Below are positions 1 to 10,262 of a DNA stretch of 64,000 bases, in pieces. The stretch is from Lantana camara (lineage: Eukaryota; Streptophyta; Magnoliopsida; Lamiales; Verbenaceae). A program made the translations under genes and the position numbers. The stretch covers positions 102,395,501 through 102,459,500 of the forward strand of contig CM074857.1 of NCBI GenBank assembly GCA_037501455.1. Direction: 5' to 3'. The notes under the pieces were generated by a model. The model did not search any database and had not been told where the DNA came from. It was given only the letters and a program-made list of their open reading frames with translations. The number at the start of each line of letters is the position of its first letter. Position 1 is the first letter of the stretch.

Positions 1-166
1 TCGTCGGTTAATAAGGCGTTGATGTAGGTTGGGCGCGGATCATCTGCGTTGCCTAAGTTGACTTCTTTGAGATCGTCCACGGTTGCCTTAACTCCTTCTT
101 CAAGCTCAGGTGGTGCATCTTCGGCATCCTCTTCAGCTGAAACTCCTTCGGATGAGGTGATGTGGT
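1..166 (-). pseudogene. Gypsy element W, protease-to-RT linker of pol (partial)
   Basis: On the minus strand this reads as an acidic linker (Pro-Pro-Glu-Leu-Glu-Glu region) followed by the conserved Asp-Pro-Arg-Pro-Thr-Tyr-Ile segment that precedes reverse transcriptase in plant Gypsy polyproteins. It is open across all 166 bases and in frame with the segment at 10263 upward once the Copia insertion is removed. The reverse transcriptase, RNase H and integrase would lie to the left of the window. It is called a pseudogene because the upstream part of the same gene carries stops. The open minus-strand frame running through the LTR junction is a by-product of the insertion. Confidence 0.75.
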
Positions 167-1311
167 TGTTAGGAATAGTGCCCTAGAAAGCCGATTGTAT
201 ATCCGCTTTGTACTTTTCCTTATTGTAATCACAGACAATCTTTGAATAAAATAACGAATTGAGGCAACACTTCTTTATATGCTCTTGTTTGGTATGCGTT
301 TACTTTAGCTGTGCATGTATGAGAACTCCCCTAATCCTGATGACTTTAGGACTCTGCCATTTAGGTGAAATGGTTCATGAAACGAGCCCTATATCACATA
401 AGTCATGATTAGTAAAATACTCCAAGCCGATGAGTCCTACAGACAGTGGGAGTGTCAACCTGACTCCTCTAAGGCTTGCTTGTGGGATCACGCCCTTAAG
501 AAGGACCACCTTGTTTCATGGAGGTGCAAAGTGTAGAGTTGATACGTGCGTGATACATGAGGGTGCTTACTTTAATAAGTAAGTTCACTGAGGTGCCCCG
601 TGTGAGAACATTCCTAAATGGGAAAGGAAGTTTCTATTTCAGGAAATGGAAACTTCCAGATTAGGAAATATCTCACGAGTCATTGATGTGATTAATTGAT
701 CCTTAGACTTGAGGTTCCTTGTCACTTTATGAGTTAACTCTGTAGTCTTAGGTATAAGCTTTAAAGGGTGTCGCCTTAGACAACTGATTCAAGGCTTATG
801 CTGGGGCTGCACAAGTGATTCATGAAAGTGAATGAGAATCAAGAAAGGACCTACACTTGCATTTGCAAGGTGATCTCTTATTGTGTAAGTCATTCATATG
901 CCATATGGAGTCCTTGGCCAAGGCAGTAGATCAAGACATCAAGAAAAGGGTTTCTTGGATTGAGATCAAATGGATATGAAATGCACTTAGCTTTAAGACC
1001 GGATTATTAGGGTTCTGATTATTCCCTTGCCCTAGATCTTGGTTGAGAGATAGTAAGTAGGAGGATTGTATCTCACATGAATCAATGACTTAAAGGTTCT
1101 GTCGAATCTGAACATTCCAATTCAGCTAGGGGTTAAACACCTGTTGCTAGACTATGGTCGTTTAATCTGTGGACTGATTAATTAATTAGTGAATTAATTA
1201 ATTAGGGTCACTGCTAATTGAATTGAGAACCTAGAGGGTCACACACAACAACTTGGTTACATGAGTTGAGGCTTGGAAAAGATTAAACGAGTTAATCGGA
1301 CCAAGAGGGTT

Positions 1312-1386
1312 CCACACGTGTGAATTCACACGTGTGGCTCACGTGAGTGACACGTGTCACTGTGACACGTGTCACACACGTGTGTA
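1312..1386. promoter_or_regulatory. Six-fold G-box (CACGTG) palindrome cluster in Copia U3
   Basis: Six CACGTG cores begin at 1315, 1329, 1340, 1351, 1366 and 1377. Each lies in a longer palindrome: 1312-1337 is a perfect 26-bp palindrome centred on GAATTC and containing two cores, 1338-1347 is a 10-bp palindrome, and 1347-1360 and 1362-1375 are identical 14-bp palindromes. CACGTG is the core bound by plant bZIP and bHLH factors, including ABA- and light-responsive ones, so this is a likely enhancer about 340-410 bp upstream of the TATA box. The array is duplicated in the 3' LTR at 9466-9540. Regulation by a particular signal is inference. Confidence 0.8.
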
Positions 1387-1713
1387 TATATATATATTAG
1401 ATAATTAATTAGTTAATTATTTAATAGACTTTGGTTTAATTTTGAATTAAAAAGAAAGTCTAATTTTGGAGAAAATAATCTAGTTAATTAATTATGAATT
1501 AATTAATTAGATAAAAAATAAGTTATTTATTTTATAATAAATAAAGTATAAAATTATCCAAAAATAGTTTGGATATTTTTAAGCTCTCTTAAAAGTTGAC
1601 TAGAAATAGAATTCAAAGTCAAAGTTGGAAAATACTTGGTGATCAAGTAATAGGAGAGAGAGGAACCAAATCCTAGTCCAATAAGGACTAGGTTCGGCCG
1701 TCCCTCCCCTTTC

Positions 1714-1741
1714 CTATATATAGGGGAGCTCATGCTCCCCT
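1714..1741 (+). promoter_or_regulatory. Copia LTR TATA box and adjoining start-site hairpin
   Basis: CTATATATAG at 1714-1723 is a strong TATA box about 390 bp before the LTR end. It is followed at once by a perfect inverted repeat, AGGGGAGC / GCTCCCCT (1722-1729 and 1734-1741), around the 4-nt loop TCAT. Transcription is expected to start near 1745. If it starts slightly earlier the hairpin would be at the RNA 5' end. Confidence 0.75.
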
Positions 1742-2110
1742 TTAGAGCTAATTGACAATTCTTGGTTCATGTGTTGAACACCTTCCTTTCTCCAAGATTA
1801 AATTAAACCCTAGGTCAAGCCTAAACACTAACTAGAGAACTAGCATCCTTACTAGTTAGATTGTGATCAAGTTGGTGGACTTTCTCTAGAGACTTCAAGT
1901 TAGAAGTTTGAAGATTCGAGCTTTACCAAGGAGAGGGGATCAAGCCGCGAGAAGAGCGTTCTTGGGTGGCTTGAAACGCTTCAAGAAAGAATAAAAGAAA
2001 AGTAAGTTTTCTATCTTTACGAATTTGGTTACACGATTGCGAGTTCAAGGTCCTTTTGTTGGGAAAAATTTTTAAATTCCGCTGCTTTCTGATTCGTATT
2101 TTCCAACAAG

Positions 2111-2124
2111 TGGTATCAGAGCCA
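2111..2124 (+). other. Copia primer-binding site
   Basis: TGGTATCAGAGCC starts two bases after the LTR end. It is complementary to the 3' end of plant initiator methionine tRNA, the usual primer of plant Copia elements, and fixes the 5' LTR end at 2108. Confidence 0.92.
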
Positions 2125-2394
2125 CCTCGCTAATCGTGTTTCTGATTCGTCTCCATTATTTCTGAATTTGGTAGAAATTCTTAGGCTTAGATGCGAATTA
2201 GGTATTCATGAGTTCTTTTAGAAAGCCTGAATTACGAAACTGTAATTTTTCCTGAATTTCTAAAACTGTTTTCTCAAATCGTGTTTTTGAAAAATTGTTT
2301 TAGTTGAAATTTGTTTAAATCGAATTTTTTAAATTTTGGATTGAACTGGTTTTTCGAGAAACCCAGAAATACGAAACGAACACGAAAAGCAACG

Positions 2395-2690
2395 AGCCTA
2401 GGCGTGCTAGCACGTCGCACGCCCAGGCCCGTCGCCGCCGCCCAGCTCCTCCCGCAACAGCGCGGGAGCCGTCCCGGGCACGCCGCCCAGTCCGTCCCGC
2501 AACCGCGCGGGACGCCTGCCCAGGCCATGCCGGACGCTGCTGCGCGCAAGCGCGCGCATGATGCACGCCCAGCGTGCGCACGCGAGCGGCTCATCCCGCC
2601 CGCTGTGCGCGCGGCTGGCGCGCGTCTGCGCGCGCGGCTGCGCGGCGGTGCCTCGCACGGCTGGGCCCTTTTTCCGGGGCTCGTTTTCGT
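2395..2690 (+). other. GC-rich island in the Copia leader
   Basis: About 300 bp of very GC-rich sequence, full of GCGCGC and CCGCGC runs, sits in an otherwise AT-rich leader. It creates open frames on both strands (for example 2311-2721 plus and 2274-2594 minus), all arginine/alanine/proline-rich. I read these as composition effects rather than genes, because frames are open in several registers at once and nothing resembles a known domain. It could be captured host DNA or a structured RNA segment. Confidence 0.6.
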
Positions 2691-3847
2691 GTTTTCGAGT
2701 TTCGTGTTTTTCGGTCCATAAAATCCCGATTTAATTTTATTTTAATTTTATCCTTTTAAAATCAGTTTTGTTAAAATAAAATTATTTTAAAATTTTGATT
2801 AAATTGGGATTTTGAGAAATTAAAGCGATTTGGTTTTTGGAAAAATTATGAATATTATTTTCTGAAAATAATGAAAGAATAAAATTATTAATTTTGGAAA
2901 TTAATTGGAATTTTATTAGTTTAATGTTTTTCGGGTTTTATTGAAAAGGCTCTTGAACAAGAATTGCATCTAAGTCGTGTTTTGAGTCATTAGGACTTGA
3001 AACGAGAATTTTAATTTATTGGCTAAATTTAAATTCTCGCAAAAGCATGTTAGGTGATCATGGGTTTAGATCTTTGTATGGTTTTAATTTATGCACATGA
3101 ATGGTTTCAATTGGGGTTGGAGCCCTATAGTTGCGTTTTTCAATTGAGGTTGGAGCCTCACTTATGTGCGTACTGTTATGTGATTTATTATGTGGCTTTC
3201 CATATTACTGTTTTTGAGGCCGGGGTATGCCCCGTGTAATTGTCTAAGGCCAATATGAAGATTGAGCCTTATTACTTTATGTCTTTTTCTTTTTATTGTA
3301 ATTTGAGAGTAGAGATAGGTGGTGAGGTTTTATTTTCATTTTGGAGACAATGCACCCATGGAGTAAGATGGACCACATTCAAGTAACAAGGAGGCCATAA
3401 GTGAAGACCCCTCAAAATGTTAGGGAGGGGAATCTCAATTGCTAAATGTAATAGAGATAGGGCTCGTATTTTGTTACCGCTTTCCCCTATGTGATTTGAA
3501 CTGTTTATGTGGCATGTATGTTAGAACTTGTGATTGTGGAGTGGCTCCCACATATCACGCATAAGATAGGTAGAACCCATGATCATTACATGTTAGTATC
3601 ATGCTAGGACATGTTATCTGTTTATGTGCTTGTTTGAAATGCATTTAAGTGTACTTGCATTAATCAAGACTAATAAAATTGGATAACATATATGTTGGTG
3701 AGGTCGAACCGGACAACTCTTCGGTTGATTCGAAAATTCCCATTAAATATTAAGCTAATTTCGAACAAATAGGTGTTTAATTCAAGATGCAAATTTTGAA
3801 TTAAATTCCTAGCATTCCATCAATAGGTTTTAAGTTTAGTAAGTAAA
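2691..3847 (+). other. Copia leader, AT-rich part, no gene
   Basis: This is AT-rich untranslated leader between the GC island and the hairpin array. It has no open frame of interest and no splice-like structure I can support. A short hairpin (GAACCG / CGGTT) occurs near 3705-3725 but lacks the conserved loop found further downstream. Confidence 0.6.
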
Positions 3848-4188
3848 GCTAGTTATTGTCCGCGAGTCGTGGGATAGCTAGTGGAGCTTATTAGTTCTTA
3901 GTTACCTAATTAATCATTTTAAATGATCAATATTTCGTGGTCAATTTTAGCAAGGGCGATGTCCGCGAGTCGTGGGTCGTTCGAACTAAGTTTTGGTCAT
4001 GATCTTATGATTGATGGGTCTAGCTTAACGCCTAAGTAAATATGGATGTCGCACGAGTCGTGGGTCCATATTGAAAGATAGGTGATGCAAAAACAATTAC
4101 TAAGAGTTCTAAAGGTGTTAGAATTGGTAAGCTGTACCTACCTAGGGTTCTTACTTAGAATGTCCGCGAGTCGTGGGTTCGAGGTAAA
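3848..4188 (+). other. Array of four leader RNA hairpins with a conserved loop and varying stems
   Basis: The 17-nt sequence TGTCCGCGAGTCGTGGG occurs at 3857-3873, 3960-3976 and 4161-4177, with an 18-nt variant (TGTCGCACGAGTCGTGGG) at 4047-4064. Each copy is closed by its own inverted repeat. Copy 1 pairs 3848-3856 with 3874-3882 (9 bp, two wobbles). Copy 2 pairs 3954-3959 with 3977-3982, plus an outer helix. Copy 3 pairs 4039-4046 with 4065-4072 (8 perfect). Copy 4 pairs 4151-4160 with 4178-4187 (one mismatch). The stems differ in sequence between copies yet keep pairing. Inside each loop CCGC/GUGG (or CAC/GUG in copy 3) can pair around a GAGUC pentaloop. A structured RNA signal just upstream of gag, such as packaging, dimerisation or translation control, is inferred. 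Confidence 0.75.
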
Positions 4189-4383
4189 ATGCCTAGGATC
4201 TTAGTACCCATTGGGAAACGTGTTCCTCTTAGATCTTTAGGAATTCTAGATCTTTGAAAAACAGTGGGAGCTACAATAGATTAAAGACCTTATCTTTTGT
4301 ATATCGTTATAATTCAGCATGCTCACTAGTTCTCTGTTTTACCATTTAGGTCGTAGATTCTGTGATTCTCTACGTGTTTTGAA

Positions 4384-7300
4384 ATGGCAACCAAAAACCC
4401 TCTTGTATCGATCCTCGAGTCAAACAAGTTGACTGGTCCCAACTATTCTGATTGGCTGAGGAATCTAAAAATCATTTTAGATTCTGAAAAGAGAACTTAT
4501 GTTCTCTTCGAAGGGGAGCCTAGTCCCGAAGGGGAGGCTCCCACTCGGGCCGAGCGGGATGCGATTCAGAAGTGGAAGGATGATAATCTCCAAGCCCGTT
4601 GCCTTATGTTGGCTAACATGTCTCCGGACTTGCAAAGGCAACATGAGGCCATGGAATTTGCTTGGGAGATTTACGACCACTTAGAGCAACTTTACCGCCC
4701 TCATGAACGTGTTACAAGGTATAACACTTCAAAAGAATTGTTCCACTTGAGAATGAGGGAAGGTTCAAGTGTCCATGAATATGGACTCAAGTTTCTTGCC
4801 CTTACTGAGAAACTTGCTTCCATGGACATGCCGCTGAAAGATGAGCTTTCAGTGGATTTGTTGCTGGCTTCGCTCCCACCGTCATTCAACCCTTTTGTCC
4901 TGAACTTCAACATGAATCATGCTGGTGCTACTGTAGCTGAGCTGATTAGTCAGCTTGTGACTGCTGAAAGCACGATCAAGAAGGACAATAAGGTTTTGAT
5001 GGTGAATGCTCCATCTTTCTCTTCTGGGCCTTCTAAAGGTAAGGGCAAGAAAGCCCAAAAGAAGAAGAAGAAACCCCTTAGGCCCACTGGTGGCATTTCG
5101 AAGGGGAAGGCCCAAAAGAAGAAGCGTGATCAGAAAGAGGATGTTTGCTTCCATTGTGGCAAAGCGGGACATTGGAGGAGAAACTGCCCAGAGTACAAGG
5201 CTACTCTGAAGAAAGGTATTTTTCTCGTTGAAGTAAATCTTTCTATTAATTCTAGTTCTTGGGTACTTGATACCGGTTGTGGAACTCACATCTGTAATGA
5301 TGTACAGATGCTAAGTGAAGTCCAACAACTCAAAGAAGGAGAATGTGTCTTGAAGATCGGCGATGGCTCAAACGTTGAAGCTCGAGCTTTAGGCACAATT
5401 AGATTAGATTTAGGTAGTTTTGAGTTAGTATTAAATAAAGTCCTTTATGTACCGAACATTATTCGTAATATAATTTCAGTTCCAATATTAGATTGTGAAG
5501 GTTATGAGACTTATATTAAGAATGGTAAATACTTTATCAAACGGAACAACTCTTCCGTTCATATCGGTACTCTAAGTAATGGACTTTACCTAACTCAAAA
5601 TATCAATATTATGAATATACAACGAGAAACAAAACGTAAGAGAGATGACAAAGTTTCAGCTCCCTTATGGCACGCTAGATTAGGACACATTTCCAAGAAC
5701 AGAATTAGCAAGATAAACACTTTAGGATCATTCTCTGAAAATGATCTCAAAGAGTTAGCTTCTTGCGAATCCTGTCTCAAAGGAAAAATGTCCAAAGTCC
5801 CTTTTAAAGGAACTGTGGAACGTGCCACTAAGGTTTTGGATTTGATCCATACTGATGTTTGTGGACCACTTAGTGTAAGCACTAGAAATAATCATCAGTA
5901 CTTCATAACCTTTACTGATGACTTTAGTCGGTATGGTTATGTATACTTAATAAAGTATAAATCTGAAGCTTTTGAGAAATTCTTAGAATTTCAAAAGGTG
6001 GTTGAGAACCAAACTGGTCACAAGATCAAAGCACTTCGATCTGATCGAGGAGGCGAATATCTTAGTGAAGAATTCCTTAATCATCTCAAGGATAATGGGA
6101 TTATCTCCCAGTGGACTCCTCCAGGAACTCCTCAGCTTAATGGAGTTTCTGAGAGAAGGAATCGAACCCTACTTGATATGGTTCGTTCCATGATGAGTTT
6201 CACTGACTTACCACCTTCTTTCTGGGGTTATGCCCTAGAAAGTGCAGCAAAGATTTTGAATCTTGTTCCCTCTAAGTCAGTCCCTAAAACGCCCTATGAA
6301 ATGTGGCATGGTAAAATCCCTAGTTATTCTTATTTAAGAATTTGGGGTTGTCCTGCTTACGTGAAGAGGACAGTGGGAGATAAGCTAGAATCTCGTTCTA
6401 GCTTATGCTACTTTGTAGGTTATCCTAAGGAATCCATAGGATACTATTTCTATGATCAATCTGAGCAAAAGGTGTTTGTTTCCAGAAATGCCACTTTTCT
6501 TGAGGAACCGTTCCTTAAAGAAAAGAAGGGCAAGATCATAGAATTAGAAGAAGTACAAAATGACCCCACACCACCCACTAAAGAAACGTCCCACTCTGAT
6601 CAACCACAACCAATCACGAATTTCGATACACACGAAAATCCTCCTCTAAGGCGTTCTGAACGCACTCCTAGACAGCCGGAGAGATGGTATGGATTCTTCC
6701 ATGAAATCTCTCAAAAGGATAATGATCCTTTAACATATGAGGAGGCACTTTCAGATTCTGACTCTGAACAGTGGATAGAAGCCATGAAATCCGAAATGGA
6801 TTCCATGAACTCCAACCAAGTTTGGACCTTGGTAGATTTGCCTGATGGGGTCAAACCCATAGGTTGCAAATGGATCTTTAAGAGAAAGCTTGGAGTTGAT
6901 GGAAGCATTGCAGCCTACAAAGCAAGACTGGTTGCAAAAGGATTCACTCAGAGACCCGGCGTGGATTTTGATGAAACCTTTTCACCAGTTGCAATGCAAA
7001 AGTCTATTCGGATCATGCTTGCCATTGCTGCATATTATGACTATGAGATATGGCAAATGGATGTGAAAACTGCCTTTCTCAATGGTGACATTGACAAAGA
7101 CATTTATATGGAGCAACCCATAGGTTTCACATTCAGTGGGAGTGAGCAAAAGGTTTGCAAACTCCAAAGATCAATCTATGGATTGAAACAGGCTTCTAGG
7201 AATTGGAACATTCGATTTGATGAATCAGTCAAAGCTTTTGGCTTCATCCAAATTTCGAATGAATCATGTGTGTATAGAAAGGAATTGGAAACCTCAGTGC

Positions 7301-8304
7301 AATTCTTAGTACTTTATGTTGATGACATCCTTCTTATTGGGAATTCGAAAGATGACATGAAAGTGACTAAGTTATGGTTATCGAACCAATTCGAGATGAA
7401 AGATCTTGGTGATGCGTCCTATATCCTTGGAATTAAAATCTATAGAGATAGATCTAGAAGGTTAATAGGACTATCACAGTCGATGTACATTGACAAAGTA
7501 TTGAAGAGATTCAATATGGAGTCAGCAAAGGTTAAGAACCTTCCTATGAGTGTAGGAACATGTCTTTCAAAGAAGATGTGTCCTAAGACTAACCTTGAGA
7601 AGGAAAGAATGACTCATACACCTTATGCATCAGCAATAGGTAGCATAATGTATGCAATGTTATGTACTCGACCGGATGTGGCTTATGCACTTAGTGTAAC
7701 GAGTCGTTTCCAATCTGACCCTGGAGATGGTCACTGGGCTGCCGTGAAGAATATTCTTAAATACTTGAAAAGTACTAAAGATTTGTTCTTAGTTTACGGA
7801 GGTCAGAAAGATCTTACTGTCGAAGGATACTGCGATGCAAGCTTTGCATCTGACTTAGATGATTTTAAGTCAATGTCAGGATACATTTTCTGCCTAAACG
7901 GCGGAGCAGTGAGCTGGAAGAGTTCCAAGCAAACAACCACTGCTGATTCGACCACTGAGGCCGAATACTTAGCTGCAAATGATGCAGCTAAGGAAGGTGT
8001 TTGGATTAGAAACTTCATTCAAGAGTTGAATGTTGTTCCTAGCATGAAAGACCCCATTACTGTGTTTTGTGACAACACTGGGGCGGTTGCTCAAGCAAGA
8101 GAACCAAGATCTCACCAACGGACCAAGTACATTATGAGGAAGTATCACCTAATCCGTGATATTATCAAAAGAGGAGATGTGCAAATTGAGAGGGTCACAT
8201 CAGCAGAGAACGTGGCAGATCCACTTACTAAACCCCTTAGTCGAGAAGCTTTCCAAGGTCATCTTCAGAAGATGGGACTTAGAGTAGCTTTAGAATGGCT
8301 TTGA
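4384..8304 (+). CDS. Copia gag-pol polyprotein (1306 aa, intact)
   Basis: A single open frame encodes capsid, protease, integrase, reverse transcriptase and RNase H, the Copia order with integrase before RT. Gag occupies about residues 1-280, with a lysine-rich stretch and a CCHC zinc knuckle from Cys255. The protease active site Asp-Thr-Gly is at about 296. Integrase follows, with a His/Cys zinc region (HARLGH ... CESC), its first catalytic Asp near 489 and the conserved GVSERRNR segment. RT has Tyr-Val-Asp-Asp at about 978. RNase H includes ADSTTEAEY near 1188. The ATG at 4384 is the first in frame and begins a typical Copia Gag. The stop TGA (8302-8304) is followed directly by the polypurine tract. 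There are no stops or frameshifts. The protein makes virus-like particles in the cytoplasm that reverse-transcribe and integrate the element. Confidence 0.96.
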   Translation: MATKNPLVSILESNKLTGPNYSDWLRNLKIILDSEKRTYVLFEGEPSPEGEAPTRAERDAIQKWKDDNLQARCLMLANMSPDLQRQHEAMEFAWEIYDHLEQLYRPHERVTRYNTSKELFHLRMREGSSVHEYGLKFLALTEKLASMDMPLKDELSVDLLLASLPPSFNPFVLNFNMNHAGATVAELISQLVTAESTIKKDNKVLMVNAPSFSSGPSKGKGKKAQKKKKKPLRPTGGISKGKAQKKKRDQKEDVCFHCGKAGHWRRNCPEYKATLKKGIFLVEVNLSINSSSWVLDTGCGTHICNDVQMLSEVQQLKEGECVLKIGDGSNVEARALGTIRLDLGSFELVLNKVLYVPNIIRNIISVPILDCEGYETYIKNGKYFIKRNNSSVHIGTLSNGLYLTQNINIMNIQRETKRKRDDKVSAPLWHARLGHISKNRISKINTLGSFSENDLKELASCESCLKGKMSKVPFKGTVERATKVLDLIHTDVCGPLSVSTRNNHQYFITFTDDFSRYGYVYLIKYKSEAFEKFLEFQKVVENQTGHKIKALRSDRGGEYLSEEFLNHLKDNGIISQWTPPGTPQLNGVSERRNRTLLDMVRSMMSFTDLPPSFWGYALESAAKILNLVPSKSVPKTPYEMWHGKIPSYSYLRIWGCPAYVKRTVGDKLESRSSLCYFVGYPKESIGYYFYDQSEQKVFVSRNATFLEEPFLKEKKGKIIELEEVQNDPTPPTKETSHSDQPQPITNFDTHENPPLRRSERTPRQPERWYGFFHEISQKDNDPLTYEEALSDSDSEQWIEAMKSEMDSMNSNQVWTLVDLPDGVKPIGCKWIFKRKLGVDGSIAAYKARLVAKGFTQRPGVDFDETFSPVAMQKSIRIMLAIAAYYDYEIWQMDVKTAFLNGDIDKDIYMEQPIGFTFSGSEQKVCKLQRSIYGLKQASRNWNIRFDESVKAFGFIQISNESCVYRKELETSVQFLVLYVDDILLIGNSKDDMKVTKLWLSNQFEMKDLGDASYILGIKIYRDRSRRLIGLSQSMYIDKVLKRFNMESAKVKNLPMSVGTCLSKKMCPKTNLEKERMTHTPYASAIGSIMYAMLCTRPDVAYALSVTSRFQSDPGDGHWAAVKNILKYLKSTKDLFLVYGGQKDLTVEGYCDASFASDLDDFKSMSGYIFCLNGGAVSWKSSKQTTTADSTTEAEYLAANDAAKEGVWIRNFIQELNVVPSMKDPITVFCDNTGAVAQAREPRSHQRTKYIMRKYHLIRDIIKRGDVQIERVTSAENVADPLTKPLSREAFQGHLQKMGLRVALEWL

Positions 8305-8320
8305 TGGGCAAGTGGGAGAT
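8305..8320 (+). other. Copia polypurine tract
   Basis: TGGGCAAGTGGGAGAT lies between the gag-pol stop and the 3' LTR. It is the purine-rich primer for plus-strand synthesis and fixes the 3' LTR start at 8321. Confidence 0.85.
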
Positions 8321-10262
8321 TGTTAGGAATAGTGCCCTAGAAAGCCGATTGTATATCCGCTTTGTACTTTTCCTTATTGTAATCACAGACAATCTTTGAA
8401 TAAAATAACGAATTGAGGCAACACTTCTTTATATGCTCTTGTTTGGTATGCGTTTACTTTAGCTGTGCATGTATGAGAACTCCCCTAATCCTGATGACTT
8501 TAGGACTCTGCCATTTAGGTGAAATGGTTCATGAAACGAGCCCTATATCACATAAGTCATGATTAGTAAAATACTCCAAGCCGATGAGTCCTACAGACAG
8601 TGGGAGTGTCAACCTGACTCCTCTAAGGCTTGCTTGTGGGATCACGCCCTTAAGAAGGACCACCTTGTTTCATGGAGGTGCAAAGTGTATAGTTGATACG
8701 TGCGTGATACATGAGGGTGCTTACTTTAATAAGTAAGTTCACTGAGGTGCCCCGTGTGAGAACATTCCTAAATGGGAAAGGAAGTTTCTATTTCAGGAAA
8801 TGGAAACTTCCAGATTAGGAAATATCTCACGAGTCATTGATGTGATTAATTGATCCTTAGACTTGAGGTTCCTTGTCACTTTATGAGTTAACTCTGTAGT
8901 CTTAGGTATAAGCTTTAAAGGGTGTCGCCTTAGACAACTGATTCAAGGCTTATGCTGGGGCTGCACAAGTGATTCATGAAAGTGAATGAGAATCAAGAAA
9001 GGACCTACACTTGCATTTGCAAGGTGATCTCTTATTGTGTAAGTCATTCATATGCCATATGGAGTCCTTGGCCAAGGCAGTAGATCAAGACATCAAGAAA
9101 AGGGTTTCTTGGATTGAGATCAAATGGATATGAAATGCACTTAGCTTTAAGACCGGATTATTAGGGTTCTGATTATTCCCTTGCCCTAGATCTTGGTTGA
9201 GAGATAGTAAGTAGGAGGATTGTATCTCACATGAATCAATGACTTAAAGGTTCTGTCGAATCTGAACATTCCAATTCAACTAGGGGTTAAACACCTGTTG
9301 CTAGACTATGGTCGTTTAATCTGTGGACTGATTAATTAATTAGTGAATTAATTAATTAGGGTCACTGCTAATTGAATTGAGAACCTAGAGGGTCACACAC
9401 AACAACTTGGTTACATGAGTTGAGGCTTGGAAAAGATTAAACGAGTTAATCGGACCAAGAGGGTTCCACACGTGTGAATTCACACGTGTGGCTCACGTGA
9501 GTGACACGTGTCACTGTGACACGTGTCACACACGTGTGTATATATATATATTAGATAATTAATTAGTTAATTATTTAATAGACTTTGGTTTAATTTTGAA
9601 TTAAAAAGAAAGTCTAATTTTGGAGAAAATAATCTAGTTAATTAATTATGAATTAATTAATTAGATAAAAAATAAGTTATTTATTTTATAATAAATAAAG
9701 TATAAAATTATCCAAAAATAGTTTGGATATTTTTAAGCTCTCTTAAAAGTTGACTAGAAATAGAATTCAAAGTCAAAGTTGGAAAATACTTGGTGATCAA
9801 GTAATAGGAGAGAGAGGAACCAAATCCTAGTCCAATAAGGACTAGGTTCGGCCGTCCCTCCCCTTTCCTATATATAGGGGAGCTCATGCTCCCCTTTAGA
9901 GCTAATTGACAATTCTTGGTTCATGTGTTGAACACCTTCCTTTCTCCAAGATTAAATTAAACCCTAGGTCAAGCCTAAACACTAACTAGAGAACTAGCAT
10001 CCTTACTAGTTAGATTGTGATCAAGTTGGTGGACTTTCTCTAGAGACTTCAAGTTAGAAGTTTGAAGATTCGAGCTTTACCAAGGAGAGGGGATCAAGCC
10101 GCGAGAAGAGCGTTCTTGGGTGGCTTGAAACGCTTCAAGAAAGAATAAAAGAAAAGTAAGTTTTCTATCTTTACGAATTTGGTTACACGATTGCGAGTTC
10201 AAGGTCCTTTTGTTGGGAAAAATTTTTAAATTCCGCTGCTTTCTGATTCGTATTTTCCAACA
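8321..10262 (+). repeat. Copia 3' LTR
   Basis: This is a 1942-bp copy of the 5' LTR with about two substitutions seen by eye. It holds the same CACGTG cluster (9466-9540) and TATA box with hairpin (9868-9895), so transcription could read out from here into element W. It ends CCAACA and is followed by the GTGGT duplication. Confidence 0.96.

Larger units (their letters stand above)
167..2108 (+). repeat. Copia 5' LTR
   Basis: Long terminal repeat with TG...CA ends, the same length as the 3' LTR. The U3 part holds a dense CACGTG cluster (1312-1386), AT-rich TTAATTAA tracts, and then a TATA box (1714-1723), which sets the transcript start near 1745. The R/U5 part continues to 2108. Confidence 0.96.
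167..10262 (+). mobile_element. Complete Copia (Ty1-type) LTR retrotransposon, recently inserted
   Basis: The element is 10,096 bp long. Two 1942-bp LTRs (167-2108, 8321-10262) begin TGTTAGG and end CCAACA. The insertion is flanked by perfect 5-bp duplications GTGGT at 162-166 and 10263-10267. The order is LTR, primer-binding site (2111), a 2.26-kb leader, one open gag-pol frame (4384-8304), polypurine tract (8305-8320) and LTR. Comparing the LTRs by eye I find two differences (near 529 versus 8683, and near 1129 versus 9283), about 0.1%, so insertion was recent. Gag-pol has no stops and every pol domain is present. The element is structurally autonomous and may still be mobile; this is inference. 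The long LTRs suggest an Angela/TAR-type lineage, which I hold weakly. Confidence 0.97.

Noticed and set aside
2311..2721. Open frame of 136 codons in the Copia leader as a separate gene
   Set aside because: It lies in the GC-rich island where several frames on both strands are open, is Arg/Ala/Pro-rich and shows no domain.
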